Below are positions 58,101 through 64,000 of a DNA stretch of 64,000 bases, one piece after another. The notes beneath the pieces are model-generated. The model had not been told where the DNA came from. It was given only the letters and a program-made list of their open reading frames with translations, and ran no database searches. The DNA is taken from the NCBI RefSeq assembly GCF_963855985.1, contig NC_087093.1, positions 503,501 to 567,500 of the forward strand, in the 5' to 3' direction. Every line of letters starts with the position of its first letter. The first letter of the stretch is position 1. Both the position numbers and the translations under genes were made by a program. This stretch comes from Ostrinia nubilalis. Its lineage: Eukaryota > Arthropoda > Insecta > Lepidoptera > Crambidae.

Positions 58101-60699
58101 ATACTGCTGCTGACAATTTAATGTTCAGTTTATAACAGCTGTTAACAATTTAATGTCCAGCATATACTGCTGCTAACAATTTAATGTTCAGTTTATAACT
58201 GCTGTTAACAATTTAATGTCCAGCATATACTGCTGCTATCAATTTAATGTTCAGTTTATAACTGCTATTAACAATTTAATGTCCAGCATATACTGCTTCT
58301 ATCAATTTAATGTCCAGCATATTCTGCTGCTAACAATTTAATGTTCAGTTTATAACTGCTGTTTACAATTTAATGTCCAGCATATACTGCTGCTATCAAT
58401 TTAATGTTCAGTTTATAACTGCTATTAACAATTTAATGTCCAGCATATACTGCTTCTATCAATTTAATGTCCAGCATATTCTGCTGCTAACAATTTAATG
58501 TTCAGTTTATAACTGCTGTTAATAATTTAATGTCCAGCATATTATACTGCTGCTAACAATTTAATGTTCAGCATATTTTGCTGCTAACAATTTAGTGTGC
58601 AGCATATACTGCTGATAACAATTTAATGTTGCATTTATAACTGCCCTAATATTTTAACAATTTAATGTTCAGGATATAACTGTTCTTATGTGACAATTTA
58701 ATGTCCAGTTAACACTTTGTTGGACTGTACAATTTAAGAATTACTTCCCAAATGACACTACTTATTCATATACATTGCCTTTGGGAGCAGTTTCAATGTT
58801 AAACGAATCAAAACTATGACGTCTGTAAGCGTTCTGTCGTATCATCCTTTACTACCTGAACGCTCGTGAACGTTACTGTCCATTATTGTGTTAAATTTAA
58901 TAATTGCTGTTATGTAACAATTTGATGTTTAGTACTGTTCTTATGTGTCCAGTATATAGCTGCTATGTTGCTTCTATAATTTGTGTGCATAGGTTGATGT
59001 GTGCGTAGGTTGGTGTTATAGTTTATAAACGTTTCAAAAATAAATGTAAATGTATAATCCTTGCGAATTATTTATTTTGTTAATTCAATTTATTTTATTA
59101 TGTGATGAGGTAACGACATTTGGCCGTTAGTAAGCACCTTTAGATAGGTAATGGTATTGTGAACATAATCGTTTACATGTTGTAAACTCAAAGTGCCAAC
59201 AGACAAATCTTCGTATGTTTATTCTAAATATTGATCAAGATAATAATCAATAACAGTGAAACGAGTTTTATTTCAAATAAATATTTCCATTAATTCATTT
59301 CTCGATTAAAGTAAATAGATAGTACTAACACCTGGGTTATAATTGTACACCTACGCTTATGGTAAGTCAATAAATAAATTGCCATAACACTACGATTTAT
59401 TTTTAATAGTGACTATAGTCACCATACGCCATCGAGCGGAAAAGGTAATTTATTTTATATTAAAATATCACCAACATGTTTATACTAATCTAGATTTGTA
59501 CAACAATTAGTAATTAAATAATTCATTGGCATTAACCAATTTTAAGCATAGAAGAAATGGGTACTGCTAATTTGGTTTGAGTGTATTGCATCAAACATTT
59601 TAATTCAATCAATAATTTAAAAATAAATACCATTATTGGATAGTGATCGATCACAGCATTCCTCTAGTTAATTACGTTGCATGTATCTGCTGTATTTTAC
59701 GTAATTGTATTACTGGATAGGTAATTAAACTTCTGCTGATAATTTGATTGTTAAATAATAGATATTTACCTAGCCCATAACATATTTTATGACTATGTCA
59801 TAAATTCCTGTCATATTTCTATGCGCAGACCAGATTAACTTTCAGTATAAAATAAATGATTTTAATATTTTACTGATTATTACTTTTCCGCTTATTTTCG
59901 TTATTTCTGATCGATAAAATAATTTTAAAAACACCATCACTTATCTTTATTATTACAACGGGAATATCACTCTTCACACATTTACACTTTGGTGGCTGAG
60001 AAAATATAAAGTAAACACTTCATATTTAAGCACAATCTAATTCTAAATAGATACTTTGTTTGAAATTAATAATGTTCCGTGAGTTAATTTATAACTTTGA
60101 CTTATACATGTACCTACTCACTTCTTTTTTTTTTTTTTTTTTTTAATGCACTCCTTTTTAATCCTGTCGCCATTGTATTGTACACCTTTATCTCCGCCAT
60201 TACATTATTTTTTGGCTCGCCTACGCACACAGCACGACCTGCCCGCACCACGGTCGGACGCCGAATGCCCCCACCGCTGACTAGGCTGTGACGTATGCGC
60301 TCGAGACAAATGTCTATACACTACACATACCTCCACAAAATTTCAGCTCCCTAGTGCCAATAGTTTCCAAGCAAAACCTCGGGCAGATAGACAGACAGAC
60401 AGACATATCGAAACTAAAGGGTTCCTTGTCAGGACCACGGAACCCTAAAACGTATATTTTGAGTTACCTGGTAATGTTGTCAGTAACGAAAAAATCTTAA
60501 AAATAATTGTAAGTCCATATGTATTGTTATTTAAGTTGAATTTTATCAGCAGGACAAGTATTAAAGCCATTGACGGCAAAATTATCTTCAACCAACTAGG
60601 GGAGTCGGTAAAAATATTGAACCCATAAAGATTCAAAACTTTAATCCACAGTTTAAGACTCTGGTAATGATTTTTATTAAGGTTTTTAAAACGATCCAT
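44405..60699 (-). CDS. Insect odorant receptor (7-TM olfactory receptor family), OR-A, nine exons
   Basis: Exons in transcript order: 60468-60699, 50104-50244, 49883-50008, 48356-48539, 46697-46799, 46060-46158, 45218-45306, 44649-44715, 44405-44470; 368 residues plus stop, all phases closing. Same family and likely role as OR-B. Motifs: MDRFKNLNKNHYQSLKLWIK at the N-terminus, NSRCLLSTLTVNAG and ELIRYHQKCIR in exon 4, FYWPGQLVADM in exon 6, SAGVADAAYRCGWYSRG in exon 7, TKLELVTLESFGL in exon 8 and AWSYASFLTTVF in exon 9. Exons 4, 6 and 7 have exactly the lengths of their OR-B counterparts. Intron 1 is about 10.2 kb and full of repeats; assigning exon 1 across it is the least certain join. Exon 3 is 45 bases shorter than in OR-B. 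Confidence 0.82.
44649..44715 (-). CDS. OR-A exon 8
   Basis: Acceptor TGTTATAG|ATCCCA, donor GGATTG|GTACGT; SQTPVYMVATKLELVTLESF, then GL. Confidence 0.88.
44829..45029 (-). mobile_element. RTE-type LINE 3' fragment
   Basis: Same family and orientation as 41565-41865 (ATAGGACGTCCACTGCTGAA to CATTCCAGAACCTTGCTGCC), in OR-A intron 7. Confidence 0.82.
45100..45178 (-). mobile_element. tRNA-like SINE head fragment
   Basis: GGGAATCGAACCCGGGACC is the antisense of a B box, followed by ACACAAAACGGCCGACAATG as in the 40225-40490 SINE. Not a complete tRNA. Confidence 0.7.
45218..45306 (-). CDS. OR-A exon 7
   Basis: Acceptor CGTTGCAG|AGCGCA; SAGVADAAYRCGWYSRGRRI...; donor ATAAG|GTCATT is weak but positionally identical to OR-B. 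Confidence 0.88.
46060..46158 (-). CDS. OR-A exon 6
   Basis: Acceptor TGTTTCAG|CGCTCA, donor ATATG|GTATGT; ends FIFYWPGQLVADM. Confidence 0.92.
46697..46799 (-). CDS. OR-A exon 5
   Basis: Acceptor TTTTTTGCAG|AACTTT, donor AACCAT|GTAAGT; TFSEIKDIFCNILIFDTVIA..., 34 codons. Confidence 0.88.
47885..48135 (+). repeat. Interspersed repeat (TTTATTTATTTATTTAAAC start)
   Basis: TTTATTTATTTATTTAAACTT, GGCGAACTTAATGC and GCATTCTCGACCAG form a common lepidopteran non-coding repeat; a related piece lies at 50825-50920. OR-A intron 4. Confidence 0.6.
48356..48539 (-). CDS. OR-A exon 4
   Basis: Acceptor CTTCTCCAG|ACTGG, donor ATTCG|GTACTT; WLGKVFVTNSRCLLS..., 184 bases as in OR-B. Its middle is GC-rich (Ala/Glu/Arg). 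Confidence 0.9.
48607..49764. mobile_element. 1.16-kb TIR element with GCCAAAT repeats and internal TTAGG
   Basis: Ends AAAGCCTGGTCCGTGAGCAC and GTGCTCACGGACCAGGCTTT are inverted. The interior has many TTTGCCAAA-type motifs (48880-49090 and 49520-49730), a (GGTTA)n stretch at about 49228-49250 and a GCGAGCGAAG-rich segment at 49270-49320. It lies in OR-A intron 3. Confidence 0.82.
49226..49251 (+). repeat. Interstitial TTAGG telomere-type repeat
   Basis: GTAGGTTAGGTTAGGTTAG: about four units of the insect telomere motif in the middle of the TIR element. Confidence 0.85.
49883..50008 (-). CDS. OR-A exon 3 (short form)
   Basis: Acceptor TTATTGTAG|GTGTAT, donor TATTT|GTAGGT; VFFLAVVEASLWITYSLVWS..., 41 codons against 56 in OR-B exon 3. 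The first half aligns well; the second half is shorter and different. Confidence 0.75.
50104..50244 (-). CDS. OR-A exon 2
   Basis: Acceptor TAATTACAG|TACTTT, donor TAAAG|GTAAGT; LLRCYIISMRGKNISNAIFS, IDELWIRSES...; aligns with OR-B exon 2. A plus-strand frame over the same region (49827-50231) is only its shadow. Confidence 0.85.
50400..51000 (+). repeat. Interspersed repeat (GGCCAAGTGCGTGTCG family)
   Basis: AAATTGGCCAAGTGCGTGTCG and AGTGTAGGGTTCCGTAG are a very frequent lepidopteran repeat start; parts of the same family appear at 54430-54785 and 60326-60450. In OR-A intron 1. Confidence 0.65.
51000..51150. repeat. 150-bp duplicate, copy 1
   Basis: TGTACACCTTTATCTCCGCC to AAATGTCTATACACTAC, almost identical to 60176-60326 in the same orientation. 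Confidence 0.9.
52117..52361 (+). mobile_element. CR1-type LINE 3' end
   Basis: GAATAAATATTTTTTGATTTTGATTTTG: a polyadenylation-like AATAAA followed by GATTTT repeats, as in CR1-type 3' tails. Confidence 0.55.
53168..53230 (+). mobile_element. Small RTE 3' fragment
   Basis: GTGCCTGGATGCCGGCGGCG, CAGGACCGGTCTTTCTGG and GAACGAACG match the end of the RTE copies at 11473 and 40997. Confidence 0.75.
53977..55030. mobile_element. Element with repeated TTTGACTAGTCAAACC-type palindromes
   Basis: AGTCAAACCT / AGGTTTGACT and GCAAAGGCCGAAA-like blocks recur in both orientations at 53977-54175 and again at 54800-55030, flanking an older interspersed repeat (54430-54785). No coding capacity. Confidence 0.6.
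54430..54785 (+). repeat. Interspersed repeat with internal direct duplication
   Basis: TATTTAAGGGGGGCTCCCATAC at about 54563 recurs at about 54710, followed by CGGAACCCTTCGTG and CCGACTCACACATGGC, the 3' end of the family begun at 50400. Confidence 0.65.
55850..56012 (+). repeat. 15-bp tandem array GCAATTTAATGCSTCA
   Basis: About ten units of GCAATTTAATGC plus a 3-5-base linker, ending just before the 105-bp inverted repeat. It shares CAATTTAATG with the array at 57945-58720. Confidence 0.92.
56164..56268. repeat. 105-bp inverted repeat, left arm
   Basis: From TATATAAGGTGTTATT to CAGGCTAGTTTT; identical, base for base as far as I compared it, to the reverse complement of 57792-57896. Confidence 0.93.
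56330..56905 (+). promoter_or_regulatory. CpG-rich block, possible promoter/5' UTR of unknown gene
   Basis: GC- and CpG-rich in an AT-rich neighbourhood, including a GCGCCGAGCCGCCGATCGG stretch and a possible plus-strand donor CTACCTAG|GTACAT at about 56904. Short frames on both strands (for example 56471-56707) resemble nothing I know. Such blocks often mark insect promoters, but no TATA box or coding start is clear. It lies in OR-A intron 1. Confidence 0.3.
57792..57896. repeat. 105-bp inverted repeat, right arm
   Basis: Reverse complement of 56164-56268; 1,523 bp separate the arms. Confidence 0.93.
57945..58720 (+). repeat. CAATTTAATG tandem array with higher-order units
   Basis: About 27 units of roughly 28-30 bp: CAATTTAATG followed by either TCCAGCATATACTGCTGCTA or TTCAGTTTATAACTGCTGTT. 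The two types are arranged so that a block of about 157 bp (from 58218) is repeated at 58375. Confidence 0.93.
60122..60145. repeat. Poly(T) tract
   Basis: About 20 T, possibly the reverse-oriented tail of a degraded retroposon; a longer poly(T) lies at about 55109-55138. Confidence 0.6.
60176..60326. repeat. 150-bp duplicate, copy 2
   Basis: Near-identical to 51000-51150; here it is followed by the 3' part of the interspersed repeat family (60326-60450). Confidence 0.9.
60326..60450 (+). repeat. Interspersed repeat 3' part
   Basis: AAATTTCAGCTCCCTAGTGCC, GACAGACAGACAGACATATC and AGGACCACGGAACCCTAAAA, directly downstream (in transcript direction) of OR-A exon 1. Confidence 0.65.
60468..60699 (-). 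CDS. OR-A exon 1
   Basis: Starts MDRFKNLNKNHYQSLKLWIK; 77 codons plus one base, donor CCAG|GTAACT. Shares start and phase with OR-B exon 1. It could instead belong to a third, broken paralogue, because its next exon is 10.2 kb away. Confidence 0.78.
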
Positions 60700-62945
60700 G
60701 GTGTTCGTTATTCGAGAACAATGTGAAAATGCAATGAACGGACTATACAGTAAGTTTACCCTACCCACGAGTAATTCAAACATTAGTTCCAACGTATAGG
60801 TAAGTAGTTAGGCAGTATAACCTACAATAATGCCATAAAAAATTCAACGTTTACTTCATGTGCACTCGCGTTAAGCAAATAGAAACCAATTACATTAAGG
60901 CGATTAGAGTCCTCAATGACCTTGGGCGTTTGACCTTCACGCCGCGCGAAACACCCGCGCACCCCGCACGAAAATTCCGATTTGACACCGATCAAAATTA
61001 CACGGGCATAGGTAGATACAGAATAGAAGCTCTTTTTTCATGACATTACTGCCTATTATTTTAAACTTGAATTGATGAACCTTGATGTCGGTGTCATTTA
61101 ACTCAGGCGTAAAGGTATTTAATAAAAATAACACAATCCATGAACATTTTGTACGGGATATTTTTTTTATTATATTAAATTTTTTCGTAAATTTTCTAAT
61201 GTTTTTGTCGGTTCAGCCGTTCTCGAAATTAATTAGGTAACTTCGGGTGGAATCTTGCAAGCTGAATTTGTTAGACCAACTTCCTGACGACAACTGTAGG
61301 TATTGGAACACATAGTAGTATTGTCTATGGTTTAAAAAAGCAAATGTTTCTTCTTTTGTCTATTGTCATTCTCTTTGTGTCACTTATGAAGAATAAACTG
61401 AAAATGTGTTTATTCTCGTCTTTTTATTAGAAATCCTTCAACAGCTGATTGAGTTAAAATTTTGGATATACATGTAATTCGGATGACAATGCAATATTGT
61501 GATGACATGGAGTCGATCTGATGATAGAGCTGGAATGCCAGTGGCCCCATAGCAACTCCGGGATTAAACGATTCCATCGAGTTTAGGCTCGTTTGATTTG
61601 TATTTATTTATATAAATATAAGTAAGTAATATTATGTAAGTAAGCTACTTTAAAAATCACGAGTACCTACCTACTCCAATTCTCAAAGGCAAACAGGGTC
61701 TGATGATGGAGCTGGAATGTGGCCGTAGGAATAGGCTAGTTTCTTAAGAAAACACTTTTAGTCCGTCAATTACACTATCAAAAAAAATTGGACACGGGAT
61801 ATATTTATTTGTCAACAAACAAGTAATTACGAAGTTATGATGCGATGAAATTCCGCGTGACGTCACAAATCGCAACAATTTTAAGCACGCCTTAACGTCA
61901 TGGGCCTCTTCTGAACTTTGGCGCGCTTTATCTCTATAAATTTTCATAAGCTTAAAAAAGTGAAAAATACATTTAAAGTATTTTTTTGGTAAGTTGACTG
62001 ACGGACTAATTCAAACTCTTGCTTTACCCAGGAAACATCCCTATTCTTCGAAATTATTACGAGCTACATAACGAAAAATCTTTGCTACTACGCCGCAGCA
62101 AATTCCGCATCATAAATAAAAAAATAAATTAAAAGAAAAAACCTTTTTTTTTAAAACAAGTTTTTGTATGCTAATAATTTTAGTTTCATGACACGCTCCC
62201 AAAATTCATCATCTTATAAGAGGATTTCAGTTTTTATCGACGAAACTTTTTAATTATTATAGCATATAGGTACGTTTCATGGTTAGGTAATTTAGGGAAG
62301 TTTATTTGCACTTAACATCATCATCATCGGTATCAATGTACTGTGTAGGTACCTATGCACCTTCAGTGGCAACAACAAGGTCTATTGAGTACCTATAGTC
62401 TACTAAAGGCATGAAATAAATTAATTTTCACCAAAAATTAAAACCAACTCCAAAACGAATCACCAAAAGGTAGGCTGTCACCGACTCCGAAAATATCAAT
62501 CATGATATACAGGCATTTGTAATCAGTATCCACATTTTTTAATAAGCTCTATAGAACAATTTATCAATACCACTTTATCTTATTTTTTTTAACTGTGGTA
62601 TTTTCGCGAAGAAACATATTGAAAATCTAATTCTAAATGGCCCATTTGCGCCGAGCCTAAGTATGAAAAATATAAATTGTTTTCTTCACGTATATCGATT
62701 AAGTTACTGATTCTGACTCGCTCCTAATTTGGATACTGATTGCAAAGGCCTAGTAAATAAATAACGGAATATATTTTCAACTTTTACTTATCTAGTGCCG
62801 TTTTTTTTTGGAGTCGATTTTTTTACACTAATAGATTCTATTTAGGTAGATAATAGCGTCCGAGCATGCCTTAATTCAATCGTATCGTCTGACTGAACGT
62901 GCTCTATGAACAACTCTGACATAAAAAGTATTGTCAAACAAAAAC
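60700..62945. other. Region upstream of OR-A, no gene recognised
   Basis: AT-rich. GATGGAGCTGGAATG repeats at about 61525 and 61704 belong to an interspersed family also seen at 51600-51690. The OR-A start context is ACACCATGG; no clear TATA box. Confidence 0.5.
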
Positions 62946-63071
62946 TAGGTTGCACCATCTTATTTTAAATTTGACAAAAGTCAAAAATCTGTCAAACTCC
63001 ATACAAAAAAACACCGGTTATCGCCAAAGCTACGGTCAAAGTTAGGTCACGTCAGGTGGTGCAACTCAGCC
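62946..63071. mobile_element. MITE with inverted ends (family member 2)
   Basis: GGTTGCACCATCTTATTTTA and GGTGGTGCAACTCAGCC, inverted; same family as 37-145. A further partial copy (CTCCATACAAAAACACCG) is near 63776. Confidence 0.75.
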
Positions 63072-64000
63072 AAAGAAAAAATTCATTTTGATCGCTAATG
63101 TCAGTTTGCAGCGAGTGACACAACCTCCCCGTCTGAAGGCCAGCGGCCGACTGCCGCCCGCACCCCGCGAAGGCCCCCTCAACAGCAAAACGTTCGGAAT
63201 TTATCAAAAGTAAAATTTATGAATGAAAGTAATGTTCGATTGAAAAACGCAATGTGTCATTTAAAGATTAAAGAATTCCTAATCTATTCGTGCAAAAATC
63301 TTTTAAATTAACATAGCCGTTTTGGAGGAGTATGGAATTTAAGTAAAAAATCGATGTCCCGTATTTATTTTTTTAATCCAAAACAAAGAGACGTAGCGAA
63401 AATTCAAACGTCACAAATGTAGTCCTTGAACTGTTGTATAACATATATTTTTTTCAACTATTTCTGTCCAGCAGTAAAAGAGGAGTAGGCTTTACAAAAT
63501 GCCCATTTGACGCGGATTGAGGACTCTAATCGCCTTAAGGCCCGATTCGACCAAACTTTTATCCGAGAATAACTCTTGGTATAACTGGCACGTTGACAGT
63601 TCTAGTATGGGAATTAATTCTGGGATTAATTTAATATGAACTTCTTTTTATGCAATTCTTGTTTGGTCGTATCCACCCTAAAGGTAGTAAATTATAAAAC
63701 CGTGCCGTACCTACTCACATTGCCCCGTTGAAGTAAGACCAATGATAAAAAGTTTTGAAGTCAAAAATCTGTGTAACTCCATACAAAAACACCGCTGCCG
63801 CACAGTAGTTTGATTTTAAAAATAGGTGGACATACGATCGAAAGTCATAATTTCACCGAAACAAAAATTGTTTTGGATAGCATTTTGAATGCTGATCAAC
63901 ATTTGTCATTATACATTTTTCGATAAAACGAGCCTTTTATGCTTAAAAAAAATATGTCAAGAAAATTTGTATGGAGAAAAATCATTTTTTTTTTTTCTGG
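63072..64000. other. Right edge, no gene recognised
   Basis: A short GC-rich segment (about 63120-63180) and AT-rich sequence; nothing supportable. Confidence 0.5.

Noticed and set aside
55850..58720. CRISPR-like array
   Set aside because: Short AT-rich tandem repeats in insect DNA with no unique spacers and no cas genes.

Overview
The window is insect nuclear DNA, almost certainly from a moth or butterfly. It is AT-rich and holds short, phase-conserved coding exons spread through introns that are full of transposable elements. The lepidopteran signature includes (TTAGG)n telomere-type repeats, tRNA-derived SINEs, RTE-type and CR1/Jockey-type LINEs, and many MITEs. No bacterial or viral gene organisation is present.

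Two kinds of real gene are supported, all on the minus strand. (1) From 21.88 kb down past position 1 lies the 5' part of a LYST (lysosomal trafficking regulator, Drosophila mauve) orthologue. Seven coding exons (21801-21878, 21297-21382, 20709-20872, 13336-13478, 9538-9707, 7033-9293, 4358-4542) join with matching splice phases into 1,029 open codons; the gene continues off the left edge. (2) From 60.70 to 38.26 kb lie two tandem paralogous seven-transmembrane odorant receptor genes. Each has nine exons with the same phases: OR-A (60699-44405, about 368 residues) and OR-B (43165-38262, about 393 residues). I rebuilt both exon by exon, and they support each other.

The rest is mobile or repetitive DNA. 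From left to right: a MITE at the left edge; a GC-rich minisatellite (2.7-4.4 kb) whose every unit carries a copy of the 3' end and splice donor of LYST exon 7; a decayed Tc1 element (4667-6416); RTE fragments, some inserted next to copies of the LYST exon 4 3' end (12.45-13.32 kb); a 6.9-kb element with 1.2-kb inverted arms filling LYST intron 3 (13543-20417), into which a SINE and then a LINE have inserted; a 2.8-kb AT-rich TIR element (22.4-25.2 kb); a 177-bp satellite (26.0-27.0 kb); a 5'-truncated Jockey-like LINE (30.6-32.1 kb); a 3.7-kb TIR element with TAACGGC repeats (34098-37811); and several elements inside the receptor introns. The last group includes a perfect 105-bp inverted repeat around a CpG-rich block, with CAATTTAATG arrays on both sides (55.8-58.7 kb).

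The most unusual structure is the array of 21 identical splice donors formed by tandem duplication of an exon-intron boundary in LYST. I found no self-contained new enzymatic system; the interest lies in gene structure and repeat architecture.
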